This document shows positions 21,911-30,360 of a stretch of DNA of 54,890 bases, piece by piece (positions within the stretch are counted from its first letter, which is position 1; every line of letters begins with the position of its first letter). Under the pieces are notes generated by a model that saw only the letters and a list, made by a program, of their open reading frames with translations, was not told where the DNA came from and ran no database searches. The translations under genes were made by a program, and so were the position numbers. The stretch comes from an uncultured Ruminococcus sp. (GTDB lineage Bacteria; Bacillota; Clostridia; Oscillospirales; Acutalibacteraceae), in contig CADBYC010000010.1 in NCBI GenBank assembly GCA_902798755.1, forward strand, positions 1 to 54,890, read 5' to 3'.

Positions 21911-23792
21911 GCTGATTCCCGCCTTTCTGCTTCACAAGATAGATCATCAGCACATTCACATCGGCAGGAGATACGCCGCTGATACGGCTTGCCTGACCGA
22001 TATTCAACGGACGGATCGCGCTGAGCTTTTCCTGCGCTTCCAATCTCAGCCCCGTGATACTACGGTAATCAATATTCTCGGGCAAGAGCTTGTTCTCGAG
22101 CTTGCGCATATTCTCGACCGCGGCGATCTGCTTCTTGATGTAGCCCTCGTATTTGATAGCGATCTCCACCTGCTCAAAGATAGCAGGGTCAAGGTCGGGA
22201 CGATCCTTGTCTATCGGGGTCAGGACTTCATAATTCAACTCGGGTCGTTTGAGCAGCTCGATCAGGCGGATACCTGTTTTCACGTCAGATGTTTCACGTG
22301 AAACAAGTATCACGGTCAACTCGGGAGAAGGGGAGATCACGGTCGCTTGTACGCGCTTCTTTTCCTCTTTGATCAAATCCTGTTTATGCAGGAATCGCTG
22401 ATAGCGTTCTTCGCTGATCAGTCCGAGCCCATATCCGATAGGGGTAAGTCGCTCGTCAGCATTGTCCTGTCTTAAAATCAGCCGGTACTCACTGCGGCTG
22501 GTCATCATACGATAAGGCTCGTTTGCGCCTTTGGTGACCAAATCGTCGATCAGCGTACCGATATAGGAGGACGCGCGGTCAAGGATCAGCGGTTCTTTGC
22601 TCTGTACCTTCAGCGCCGCGTTCACACCCGCGACAAAGCCCTGCGCAGCCGCTTCCTCATATCCCGAGGACCCGTTGAACTGTCCCGCACCGTACAGACC
22701 GGGGAACTGCTTGAACTCCAAGGTTGCCAGCATATCGGTAGGGTCGATACAATCGTATTCGATCGCGTAGGCGGGGCGCATGATCATCGCGTTCTCCAAG
22801 CCGGGGATCGTATGATAAAAGGCAATCTGTACCTCCTCGGGCAGAGAAGAGCTCATACCCTGCAGATACATTTCCTCCGTATCCTCGCCGCACGGCTCAA
22901 TAAAAAGCTGGTGGCGCTTCTTATCCGCAAAGCGGACGATCTTGTCCTCTAAACTCGGGCAGTAGCGCGGACCGATACCCTCGATCTTGCCGCCGTACAG
23001 AGGACTGCGGTGGATATTATCAAGAATGATCTTCTTGGTATCTTCATTCGTCCAGCTGACGTGACACAGCACCTTATTCTCAATAGGGGTGAGCGTATCA
23101 TAGGAGAACGGAACCGTCGGTTCGTCGCCGCGCTGTTCTTCAAGATTCGAAAAGTCGATAGAAGAACGCTTCACGCGCGCGGGCGTTCCCGTCTTGAACC
23201 GTCTTGTTTTTACTCCCAGCTTTCTCAGGCTTTCGCCGAGGAACGCGGCGGGGAAGATACCGTCAGGTCCGCTTTCATAGCTGACCTCTCCGACGTAGAT
23301 CCTGCCGCCGAGATAAGTACCTGTCGCGATGACGACAGCCTTTGCTCTAAACACGCCGAGCATGCGGGTGGTCAAAAGCCACACGCCGTTATTATCCTGT
23401 TCGATATCGGTGATCTCCGCCTGACGGAGATCAAGGTTTTCCTGCAACTCTAATTTATGCTTCATCACCGTGGAATATTTACGGCGGTCGATCTGCGCGC
23501 GCAGGGAATGGACGGCAGGACCTTTGCCGCGGTTGAGCATACGGCTTTGCAGCGTACATTCATCCGCTGTTTTGCCCATCTCTCCGCCCAGCGCGTCGAT
23601 CTCGCGCACCAGATGTCCCTTTGCCGTGCCGCCGATAGACGGATTGCACGGACAGTTGCCGACCGCGTCCATATTGATCGTGAATACCGCAGTACGGCAT
23701 CCCAGCCGCGCGGAAGCCAAAGCCGCTTCGATTCCCGCGTGACCCGCGCCGATCACGGCCACGTCATATTCACCCGCAAAATAGGTAGACAT
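21903..23792 (-). CDS. mnmG: tRNA uridine-5-carboxymethylaminomethyl modification enzyme MnmG (GidA)
   Basis: With MnmE it makes the cmnm5 group on wobble uridine 34 of certain tRNAs, using FAD and a folate. The 629-residue protein starts MSTYFAGEYDVAVIGAGHAG, a Rossmann FAD motif. It contains NCPCNPSIGGTAKGHLVREI, SLRAQIDRRKYS, TGTYLGGRIYVGE and GLYGAGQFNGSSGYEEAAAQ, all family hallmarks, and the C-terminal helical domain that meets MnmE. Start ATG 23792 follows GGAGG; a longer frame upstream is weaker. A perfect parS site (22290-22305) lies inside the coding sequence. Confidence 0.97.
   Translation of the reverse strand: MSTYFAGEYDVAVIGAGHAGIEAALASARLGCRTAVFTINMDAVGNCPCNPSIGGTAKGHLVREIDALGGEMGKTADECTLQSRMLNRGKGPAVHSLRAQIDRRKYSTVMKHKLELQENLDLRQAEITDIEQDNNGVWLLTTRMLGVFRAKAVVIATGTYLGGRIYVGEVSYESGPDGIFPAAFLGESLRKLGVKTRRFKTGTPARVKRSSIDFSNLEEQRGDEPTVPFSYDTLTPIENKVLCHVSWTNEDTKKIILDNIHRSPLYGGKIEGIGPRYCPSLEDKIVRFADKKRHQLFIEPCGEDTEEMYLQGMSSSLPEEVQIAFYHTIPGLENAMIMRPAYAIEYDCIDPTDMLATLEFKQFPGLYGAGQFNGSSGYEEAAAQGFVAGVNAALKVQSKEPLILDRASSYIGTLIDDLVTKGANEPYRMMTSRSEYRLILRQDNADERLTPIGYGLGLISEERYQRFLHKQDLIKEEKKRVQATVISPSPELTVILVSRETSDVKTGIRLIELLKRPELNYEVLTPIDKDRPDLDPAIFEQVEIAIKYEGYIKKQIAAVENMRKLENKLLPENIDYRSITGLRLEAQEKLSAIRPLNIGQASRISGVSPADVNVLMIYLVKQKGGNQHE
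22290..22305. promoter_or_regulatory. parS: parS site 3, inside mnmG
   Basis: Perfect TGTTTCACGTGAAACA in the coding region of mnmG, encoding part of VSRETSDV on the minus strand. Confidence 0.92.
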
Positions 23793-23891
23793 ATTTTCCT
23801 CCGAACTATAAGGTCTACTTGCGTCGGCTCTGAAAAGCTGAGCAAGAATTCTTACATACAAAACTTATGATAGACATGACAGTCGTCAAAA

Positions 23892-23907
23892 TGTTTCACG
23901 TGAAACA
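23892..23907. promoter_or_regulatory. parS: parS site 4
   Basis: Perfect TGTTTCACGTGAAACA in the gap between mnmE and mnmG, 45 bases centre to centre from site 5. Confidence 0.95.
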
Positions 23908-23936
23908 TTTGGTATAAACGGACTGCCCCTCAAAAA

Positions 23937-23952
23937 TGTTTCACGTGAAACA
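23937..23952. promoter_or_regulatory. parS: parS site 5
   Basis: Perfect TGTTTCACGTGAAACA directly after the mnmE stop (3 bases). Confidence 0.95.
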
Positions 23953-23954
23953 TT

Positions 23955-25325
23955 TTACTTGCCGACGCAGAACTGATGAAAGACCTTGTCGATCACTTCG
24001 TCCGTGACTCTTTCACCCGTCAGCTCACAGATATAGCCGACCGCTTCTTCGATCGAAACGGTGACAGCGTCAAGCGTTAACCCAATATATAGTGTTTCTA
24101 TTGCTTCACTGACACAAGATGTAGCTTTCATCGTCAGCATACGCTGTCGCTCATTATATAATAAGGCGTTGGAGCTGTTGATATCTCCGACGGCGCAGAC
24201 GCGCTTGATCGCTTGTACCAACTGCTCGGCTGAATCGTCAAACTTCGCCGACATTTTTACAACTTCATCAAAATGTTCGTTGATGATACTCTCGTCGAGC
24301 TTAGAGGGCAGGTCGCTTTTGTTCAGTATCGCGACCGACGGAACATCTTTCGCCAACTTGATGATATCAAAGTCGTCCTCCGTCAGCTCGGCGGAAGAGT
24401 CGAAAACGCATAAGAGCAGCGCCGCGCTGTTGACGCGGGACTTTGCTTTATCGACGCCGATACTCTCGATCTCGTCGCCTGTCTCGTGGATTCCCGCGGT
24501 GTCGCTGAGGTTGAGAATGATATCGCCCAGGCTCACGCTTTCCTCGACGATATCTCTGGTCGTTCCCGCCTGCGATGTGACGATACTTTTATCAAAGCCC
24601 GCAAGCAGATTCATCAGCGTGCTTTTACCGACATTCGGCTTGCCCGCGATGACCGCGTCGATACCGTCCTTTAAGATCCGACCGTTATCATAATTGCGGA
24701 GCACTTCATTGAACTGTGCTTCTACGCTTTTTAAGGAGTCGATCAGGGAGTCATTTTCTACGGCGGGGATATCCTCTTCGGGATAATCCGCCCATGCGTT
24801 GAGGTGCGCCGCCAAATCCAACAACTGATCTTTGATCTGATTGATACGGCGGGAGAGAGCGCCTTCCTTGACGTTCAGCGCGGCTCTCGCGCTTTCCTTG
24901 GAGCGGGAGGAAATGATATCCATAACGGATTCCGCTTCGATCAGGTCGAGCTTTCCGTTCAAAAACGCGCGCTTGGTAAATTCGCCTGCCTGCGCCGCCT
25001 GAGCGCCCGCGTCATAGACCGCTCTGAGCACCCGCGCGGTGATATACACGCCTCCGTGACAGGATAATTCTACAACGTCCTCGCCCGTGTAGCTGTGCGG
25101 GGAACGAAAAACAGTCGCGATACATTCGTCAATCGGTTCTTCCTTTTCATATACCATACCGAGCGCACAGGTATAACCCTTCATCTCGGATATGCTTTTT
25201 CCGTTCTTTGATTGAAATACTTTTTCCGCTATACGGATCGCTTCATCACCCGAGATGCGGATAACGGATATACCCGCGCTCGCCTGAGCGGTAGAGATAG
25301 CGGCGATAGTCGTATTATCATTCAT
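23955..25325 (-). CDS. mnmE: tRNA modification GTPase MnmE (TrmE)
   Basis: Partner of MnmG in wobble-uridine modification; a dimeric GTPase that binds formyl-tetrahydrofolate. The 456 residues show the N-terminal folate domain (TIAAISTAQASAGISVIRIS; SYTGEDVVELSCHGG), a helical domain, and the inserted G domain with GKPNVGKST, the switch GTTRDIVEE, DTAGIHETGDEIE and NKSD. The C-terminal FCVGK motif holds the conserved cysteine. ATG 25325 follows AAAGGTG; the extended frame upstream is a family A repeat. Confidence 0.97.
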   Translation of the reverse strand: MNDNTTIAAISTAQASAGISVIRISGDEAIRIAEKVFQSKNGKSISEMKGYTCALGMVYEKEEPIDECIATVFRSPHSYTGEDVVELSCHGGVYITARVLRAVYDAGAQAAQAGEFTKRAFLNGKLDLIEAESVMDIISSRSKESARAALNVKEGALSRRINQIKDQLLDLAAHLNAWADYPEEDIPAVENDSLIDSLKSVEAQFNEVLRNYDNGRILKDGIDAVIAGKPNVGKSTLMNLLAGFDKSIVTSQAGTTRDIVEESVSLGDIILNLSDTAGIHETGDEIESIGVDKAKSRVNSAALLLCVFDSSAELTEDDFDIIKLAKDVPSVAILNKSDLPSKLDESIINEHFDEVVKMSAKFDDSAEQLVQAIKRVCAVGDINSSNALLYNERQRMLTMKATSCVSEAIETLYIGLTLDAVTVSIEEAVGYICELTGERVTDEVIDKVFHQFCVGK

Positions 25326-25359
25326 ATGATCACCTTTGTGAGTAGGGTTGTTGTTAATT

Positions 25360-25397
25360 GAGATTGCCACAGCCCCTAAAGGGGCTTCGCAATGACT
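25360..25397. repeat. Short palindromic repeat, family A
   Basis: TGAGATTGCCACAGCCCC, then GGGGCTTCGCAATGAC, in the leader between jag and mnmE. Confidence 0.7.
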
Positions 25398-25495
25398 ATT
25401 GAATAAAAGGATTATATTATTCTCTTTGCTATATAGAAAAAGGGCTTTTCTACATAGCAAAAATGCGGACGGATTTCTCCGCCCGCAGTCAAATC

Positions 25496-26284
25496 TTATT
25501 TATCAATTCTGCCGTACAGACCGAACTCGCCGCCTTCATTCAGGGGCTTGCGGTCGGGATTGGGAGCGGGAGCGGACTGCTTGGGCTTGGAGCCTCTTCT
25601 GCCGTAGTTGTTACGTCTGCCGCCTCTGCCGCGATTGCTGTATTCCTTGCTCTTGCCGTCAGGACCGATAACCACGTGGCGGTTCATGTTTTCGCCTTCG
25701 CTCCAGGAGGTAGCGCCGTTGACCTTCTGTACCGCTGTATGGATGATGCGGCGCTCATAGGGGTTCATCGGCTCTAAAGAGCTCTTTCTGCCGGTCTTGG
25801 CGGCTTTGATCGCCAGTCTGCGGCCGAGAGATTCGAGGGTCTTTTCACGCTTCTCGCGATAATCTCCGGTATTGATAACGACTCTCTTATAAGCGTTGTC
25901 TACACGGTTTGCCGCAAGGCAAGCGAGATACTGCAGCGCGTCGAGGGTCTCGCCGCGTCTGCCGATGATGAATCCGACGTCCTCGCCTTCGATGTCGATG
26001 GTGATGACGTTATCCTCATCCTTAGTGGTAACGGTGATATCATTCAAGTCCATATTCTTGATGATGTTCTTGATGAATTCTTCCGCAGTCTGAGCCGCGT
26101 CCTGCTTCAGGGTAACCTTTACCTTAGCGGGGCGGCCGCCGAAAAGTCCCAAGACCTTTTTGCTCTGCATTTCGATGATCTCGAATTCGATGCGATCATC
26201 AAAAGTTTCTACGCCGAGTTCTTTACAGGCTGCTTCCTTTGCTGCTTCAACGGTAGCGCCGACGGCGATTGCTTCCTTTAACAA
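25496..26284 (-). CDS. jag: RNA-binding protein Jag (KhpB/EloR)
   Basis: A 262-residue cytoplasmic RNA-binding protein linked in Gram-positives to cell elongation, together with KhpA. Domains in order are an N-terminal Jag_N domain (residues 1-55, with KKVLGLFGGRPAKVKV), a KH domain (about 85-160, with VGFIIGRRGETLDALQYL) and an R3H domain (about 165-225, containing EPMNPYERRIIH). A basic, Gly/Arg-rich tail ends in EFGLYGRIDK. The start is a TTG at 26284 after AAGGTG. It follows yidC by 67 bases, the usual order near oriC. Confidence 0.94.
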   Translation of the reverse strand: MLKEAIAVGATVEAAKEAACKELGVETFDDRIEFEIIEMQSKKVLGLFGGRPAKVKVTLKQDAAQTAEEFIKNIIKNMDLNDITVTTKDEDNVITIDIEGEDVGFIIGRRGETLDALQYLACLAANRVDNAYKRVVINTGDYREKREKTLESLGRRLAIKAAKTGRKSSLEPMNPYERRIIHTAVQKVNGATSWSEGENMNRHVVIGPDGKSKEYSNRGRGGRRNNYGRRGSKPKQSAPAPNPDRKPLNEGGEFGLYGRIDK

Positions 26285-26351
26285 GTTGACACCTTCTTCG
26301 TAATATTAGGTTTGCCTGCCCATAGGCTTGGCAAGTAGCTTTTCAAGTTAA

Positions 26352-27323
26352 TTATTTTTTCTTTTTATTAGAGGTAGTTTGCTGGGGTGCTGACACCGGT
26401 TGATAATCATACGGCACCTTCGCTTCTTTGAGTTCTAACAAAGCGACGTGTTCCGCTTCGGCTCGGGCGGTCATGTGTGCCGCCGAATAGAATTTGTTGA
26501 TCAACAAGGTCTGTACAAATCCGAAGATCGTGGACCATACCCAGTAGAAGCCTACCGCGCCGGGTACGATGTAGGAAATGTAAACGGTGATCAGCGGTAA
26601 GAGAAGCATCATGTACTTCATGCAGCCCTGCTGTCCCTGCATGGGGTTGCCCTGCATTCTCATGGTGAGGATCTGTGAACCTAAGGAAGTCACCAGACAG
26701 AGGATCGGGATAATAATGATCCAAGAGGTAAAACCCGTATCCTTGGGGATAGAAAGCAGGTCAAGACCTAAGAAATTGAAGCCGCCCGCGAGGTTGTGGA
26801 TCTCGTGGAGCTCGTTAGCCGGTAAGCCCTGATTGATCAGCACATTGACGTTATCGGGATTGGTAAAGAGCTTGAGGGCATTCATCTCGGAATAGATATT
26901 GTTCTGTGTGACATACACGCCGGGGATCATATTGATCTGACCGAGCGCCTGAGCGGAGAGATGGATCACGTTTGACAGAGGTCTGACGACCGCGTAGTAG
27001 ATGCCCAGCATGATAAACATAGGGAAAAGAGAGGTCGCGCAGCCCGACATCGGGGAGACACCTTCTTTTTCATAGAGCTTCTGGATCTCTTCGTTCTGCT
27101 TTGCCTTATTGTTGGCATACTTTTCTCTGATCTCCCTCTGCTTCGCCTGTAAGGAAGCGTTCGCAGCCATACTTCTCTGCTGCTTGATGGACGAGGGGAA
27201 GAGGATCGCCCTGAATATCAGGGTAAAGACGATGATGGCGACGCCGAAATTCTGGAATACCCAGAATACCGCCCACAGGATGTAGCCGAAAATGCTACCG
27301 ATAAAATTGAAAATGGTAAACAT
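26352..27323 (-). CDS. yidC: Membrane protein insertase YidC/OxaI
   Basis: Inserts and folds membrane proteins with or without SecYEG. At 323 residues it is the short Gram-positive form, with five membrane spans. The first loop carries FRAILFPSSIKQQRSM with the conserved groove arginine. A charged cytoplasmic hairpin follows (LQAKQREIREKYANNKAK), then SPMSGCATSLFPMFIML. The tail is Lys-rich. The N-terminus lacks a lipobox. An unusually long external loop of about 50 residues (IPGVYVTQNN to LSIPKDTG) lies between spans 2 and 3. It sits between yidD and jag in one transcript. Confidence 0.95.
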   Translation of the reverse strand: MFTIFNFIGSIFGYILWAVFWVFQNFGVAIIVFTLIFRAILFPSSIKQQRSMAANASLQAKQREIREKYANNKAKQNEEIQKLYEKEGVSPMSGCATSLFPMFIMLGIYYAVVRPLSNVIHLSAQALGQINMIPGVYVTQNNIYSEMNALKLFTNPDNVNVLINQGLPANELHEIHNLAGGFNFLGLDLLSIPKDTGFTSWIIIIPILCLVTSLGSQILTMRMQGNPMQGQQGCMKYMMLLLPLITVYISYIVPGAVGFYWVWSTIFGFVQTLLINKFYSAAHMTARAEAEHVALLELKEAKVPYDYQPVSAPQQTTSNKKKK

Positions 27324-27355
27324 ACAAATAAGCCTTTCTTAGCTTTGCACAGCTC

Positions 27356-27586
27356 TCAGTGTAGCTTATGCTTTTTTTCGGGGACGGGGTCGTAGCCGCC
27401 CTTGGACCATGGATTACATCTGAGAATTCTCCATATCCCCATCGCAGAGCCCTTGATCGCGCCGAAGCGCTCGATAGCCTCATAGGTATACTGCGAGCAG
27501 GTGGGATAATACTTGCACTTTGGTCCGGTATGTGGTGAAATAGCAGTCTGATAAAATCGGATAAGCTTTAAGAATATTTTTTTCAT
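27356..27586 (-). CDS. yidD: Membrane protein insertion efficiency factor YidD
   Basis: A small 76-residue protein that aids YidC-dependent insertion. The family pattern is complete: [35 protein letters not shown] and [16 protein letters not shown], with the three conserved cysteines. The N-terminal amphipathic stretch probably lies on the inner membrane face. No strong ribosome site precedes the ATG, so it may depend on translation from rnpA or on high local mRNA. It is 32 bases before yidC. Confidence 0.95.
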   Translation of the reverse strand: MKKIFLKLIRFYQTAISPHTGPKCKYYPTCSQYTYEAIERFGAIKGSAMGIWRILRCNPWSKGGYDPVPEKKHKLH

Positions 27587-27679
27587 GTCATGAATTGGGA
27601 TTGAGATGACAGCGTTCTTTTATTATCGGAAGCTGAATATACAGGCTGTCAAAGATAATAAGAACACATAGAACATCAT

Positions 27680-28012
27680 TTAATGAATGATACCCAGTTT
27701 TGATAAATGCTCCTTCATATATCGTTCGACTTCATAGCTCTTGCAATGCGCCGTGCGGGTTCTGGCTACAAAGATCAGATCGAAAGGAGCGTTTTGATCC
27801 GCGTTCAAGTGAGAGAAAGCCGCTCTGATCACTCTGCGGCTGCGATTACGGTAGACTGCTTTGCCGACCTTTTTTGAGGTGGTGATACCTATCCTAAGGT
27901 TATTGTTTTTAGTTTTAAATGCATAGGTAACGAGTGCGGGAGATACAAAGGATCTGCCTCTGCGGTAGATACGCTGATAGTCCCTGTTGCTGGTAATCGT
28001 CGTAATTTTCAT
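27680..28012 (-). CDS. rnpA: Ribonuclease P protein component
   Basis: A 110-residue basic protein that assists the RNase P RNA in maturing tRNA 5' ends. Seen: the N-terminal NRDYQRIYRRGRSFVSPALV, the RNR-type motif GKAVYRNRSRRVIRAAF and the DLIFVARTRTAH strand. ATG 28012 follows GGTGG. It lies 126 bases after rpmH, behind a weak hairpin (28105-28121) that could lower its expression relative to L34. Confidence 0.95.
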   Translation of the reverse strand: MKITTITSNRDYQRIYRRGRSFVSPALVTYAFKTKNNNLRIGITTSKKVGKAVYRNRSRRVIRAAFSHLNADQNAPFDLIFVARTRTAHCKSYEVERYMKEHLSKLGIIH

Positions 28013-28104
28013 TCAACCACCGATGGATATTTGTCTACGGTTTCTGACGTCTTTTCAGAACCGTAAATGACAAAAAGATAAAATCCTATAAATGAAAAGA
28101 AAGA

Positions 28105-28121
28105 CCACTGCCGTTCAGTGG
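28105..28121 (-). terminator. Attenuating hairpin between rpmH and rnpA
   Basis: Stem CCACTG / CAGTGG, loop of 5. On the minus strand it is followed by TCTTTCTTTTC. It likely lets part of the rpmH transcripts stop before rnpA. Confidence 0.5.
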
Positions 28122-28138
28122 CCTTTATCATGGTCAGA

Positions 28139-28273
28139 TTAATAGGATAACTGCTTTCTGCCCTTTGCTCTTCTTCTGGAAAGAACCTTGCGGCCGTTAC
28201 TGGTGGACATTCTCTTTCTGAAGCCGTGCTCTTTTTTACGATGGATCTTTTTAGGCTGATATGTTCTGAGCAT
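28139..28273 (-). CDS. rpmH: 50S ribosomal protein L34
   Basis: A 44-residue very basic ribosomal protein, complete: it begins [20 protein letters not shown], has the family core [20 protein letters not shown] and ends QLSY. The ATG at 28273 follows AAAGGAGG. It is the first gene of the leftward operon rpmH-rnpA-yidD-yidC-jag, and a strong promoter lies 40 bases upstream. It is divergent from dnaA, the classic origin arrangement. Confidence 0.97.
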   Translation of the reverse strand: MLRTYQPKKIHRKKEHGFRKRMSTSNGRKVLSRRRAKGRKQLSY

Positions 28274-28313
28274 TTATACTCCTCCTTTCGGGTGCATAAC
28301 CTTACAAGTTAGC

Positions 28314-28342
28314 ATTATAGCTTAATTTTTCTCATTAGTCAA
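28314..28342 (-). promoter_or_regulatory. rpmH operon promoter
   Basis: Minus strand TTGACT (28342-28337), 17-base spacer, TATAAT (28319-28314). Near-consensus, as expected for a ribosomal protein operon. Confidence 0.8.
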
Positions 28343-28527
28343 TATCCAATTTCGCTTATTTATTATGTTTTTTATTATCATCTTTCAGGTAAAAAATCAA
28401 GCACCACAACATATGGTATATGGGTAAAAATCAGACACAATAAGGGTAAAAATAATATCGGCATAATGCACATTTTTATAGATATATATAATACTTATAT
28501 ATATGTACTTTTTTTCAACAGCGATTG

Positions 28528-28556
28528 TTGCTTTTATGTGGAAAATTTGGTATAAT
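28528..28556 (+). promoter_or_regulatory. dnaA promoter with an embedded DnaA-box-like site
   Basis: TTGCTT (28528-28533), 17-base spacer, TATAAT (28551-28556). The spacer contains TGTGGAAAA (28537-28545), a one-mismatch DnaA box on the minus strand, suggesting self-repression by DnaA. Confidence 0.65.
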
Positions 28557-28664
28557 GATTTTGATTGTGGGAAGATATTTTTTTGACCTGATTTTTCACA
28601 TTCAAGAAGAATGAAAACGATCCTGAAAACGGATTTCATATCATATAAATCAAAGGGGTAACAT

Positions 28665-29993
28665 ATGGAAAACTTTAATGAAGGCTGGGGTATTATTTGC
28701 GACTATCTCAAAGAGGAAAAGAAGATAGCCGAGGTAGCTTATAAAACATGGATCTCACGGATCGAACCGATCGGGATCGACTTTGATAAGGGCGTCATCA
28801 CCCTGATGGTGCCGAACGAATTCCATCGCCAGACGCTGATCCGCGGATATCTTCCGAAATTTGAGGACGCGTACGAGGCGGTATTGGGAACAACTTTTGA
28901 GACGATCTTTCTAATTCCCGAGGAAAACGAAAAGAATAGGGAAAAGTTGCTGGGCGAGGAGACCTCCGCCGATACGGGATATGAATTCACCTTCGATACC
29001 TTTATCGTGGGCGCTTCCAATAAATTCGCTCACGCCGCTTCCTTAGCGGTAGCGCAGAATCCCGCTTCCGCTTATAATCCGCTGTTCTTATACGGTAATT
29101 CGGGACTGGGCAAAACGCACCTGCTGTACGCGATCGGCAACGAGATTCGCAAGACGCACCCTGAATACAAGGTCATCTATATCAAGGGCGAGGACTTTGC
29201 GAATGAGATCATCCAATCCATCATGAATAAAACGACCGCTCAGTTCAGACAGAAATATCGTCAGACCGACGTGCTGCTGGTAGACGACGTACAGTTCATC
29301 GGCGGCAAGGAAAGCACACAGGAGGAATTCTTTCACACCTTTGACGCGTTGTATGACGCAAAGAAGCAGATCGTGCTGACGTCCGACCGACCGCCGAAGG
29401 AGATCAAGGTACTGACGGACAGGCTCAGAGGACGCTTTGAGATGGGTCTGCTCGCCGATATCCAGGCGCCTGACTTTGAAACAAGAATGGCGATCATCAA
29501 GAGAAAAGCCGAGATCATCGGTCTGGATCTGAACGACGATCTGTGCGAGTACATTGCCAATAAGCTCAAGACGAATATCCGACAGCTCGAGGGCGTCGTC
29601 AAGAAGCTGATGGCGAGATACAACCTGACAAAGGAAAAACCCACGCTGTCCATCGTCAACGAGTCGATCTCCGATATTCTCAACGACGATACGCCGCCCG
29701 AGCTGACGGTGGAAAAGATCGTCGACGAGGTGTGCCGCACCTTCGGCGTAGACAGCGATGATTTAAGGTCGCAGAAATCCCGCCGCGCCAATATCAACAA
29801 ACCCAGACAGATCGCCATTTACATCGTCCGCGAGCTGACGACCCTGTCGATGGAGGCGATCGGTAAGGAATTCGGCAACCGTCATTATTCGACTATCGTT
29901 TACACCGTTCAGCAGGTGGAAAAGGAGATCAAAAAGGATCCCACCCTGAGAGATACGGTAGAGGATATCATCAAAAATATCAGAGAAAGATAA
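28665..29993 (+). CDS. dnaA: Chromosomal replication initiator protein DnaA
   Basis: Binds the origin, melts it and loads the helicase. The 442-residue protein has the usual four domains. Domain I is at 1-80 (WGIICDYLKEEKKIAEVAYK), followed by a short linker. The AAA+ domain III starts at about 105, with Walker A GNSGLGKTHLLYAIGN, Walker B VLLVDDVQF, sensor LTSDRPPKEI and the arginine box LRGRFEMGL. Domain IV at about 350-442 contains NKPRQIAIYIVRELT. The recognition helix reads FGNRHYSTIVYT where most DnaA proteins read FGGRDHTTVxHA, so the Asp-His-Thr that contacts the DNA box is His-Tyr-Ser. The ATG follows AAAGGGG. Autoregulation is likely from the box in its promoter. Confidence 0.98.
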   Translation: MENFNEGWGIICDYLKEEKKIAEVAYKTWISRIEPIGIDFDKGVITLMVPNEFHRQTLIRGYLPKFEDAYEAVLGTTFETIFLIPEENEKNREKLLGEETSADTGYEFTFDTFIVGASNKFAHAASLAVAQNPASAYNPLFLYGNSGLGKTHLLYAIGNEIRKTHPEYKVIYIKGEDFANEIIQSIMNKTTAQFRQKYRQTDVLLVDDVQFIGGKESTQEEFFHTFDALYDAKKQIVLTSDRPPKEIKVLTDRLRGRFEMGLLADIQAPDFETRMAIIKRKAEIIGLDLNDDLCEYIANKLKTNIRQLEGVVKKLMARYNLTKEKPTLSIVNESISDILNDDTPPELTVEKIVDEVCRTFGVDSDDLRSQKSRRANINKPRQIAIYIVRELTTLSMEAIGKEFGNRHYSTIVYTVQQVEKEIKKDPTLRDTVEDIIKNIRER

Positions 29994-30360
29994 CGCGGTC
30001 ACTTTTTGACATTTTCTTCCACATCCTCTCAACAGTGATCAACGTGATGTTGAAAACGTGTGAGTGATATGAAAGAGAGTAAGAATTTTCCATAATGTTT
30101 GTAGAGAAGTTTGGAAAAGAAAGGTAGTTAAGAAGCGGGATGGAGAGGATTTCCTCATTTTCACAGTCCCTACTACTATTACTACTTTTTTAATTATATT
30201 ATATCATATCATTACATGACATTTGGTTTGTGGTTTGCGGTTAATGAGAATGAAGTAATGAGAATCAACGAAAGACTGATTTATTGAAAAGGTCGGTTGA
30301 GTAAACAGCGTTCATCGTAATATCAAGAGATAAGTAAGAAAAAGATAAGAGGTAATCAAT
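29994..30360. other. oriC: dnaA-dnaN intergenic region, probable oriC unwinding side
   Basis: 367 non-coding AT-rich bases. Degenerate DnaA-box-like 9-mers: TCTTCCACA (30015-30023), TTTTCCATA (30086-30094) and ATTTTCACA (30157-30165). The last is followed after GTCCC by a TAC/TAT trinucleotide run and a melt-prone stretch. A direct repeat TAATGAGAAT occurs at about 30242 and 30257. The consensus TTATCCACA is absent. Confidence 0.65.
30166..30215 (+). other. DNA unwinding element with DnaA-trio run
   Basis: GTCCC, then TACTACTATTACTAC (30171-30185), TTTTTT, then AATTATATTATATCATATC. The opposite strand reads 3'-ATG repeats, the DnaA-trio arrangement known at the Bacillus subtilis origin, next to a GC step and a DnaA-box-like site. 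Confidence 0.65.

Larger units (their letters stand above)
28274..28664. other. rpmH-dnaA intergenic region, part of oriC
   Basis: 391 very AT-rich bases with two divergent promoters. No TTATCCACA is present. The nearest match is TTTTCCACA on the minus strand (28537-28545). Weaker ones are TTTTTCACA (28592-28600) and CTTCCCACA on the minus strand (28566-28574). A repeated GGGTAAAAAT occurs at about 28420 and 28443. The run of TATA steps near 28478-28504 could melt easily. Confidence 0.6.
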
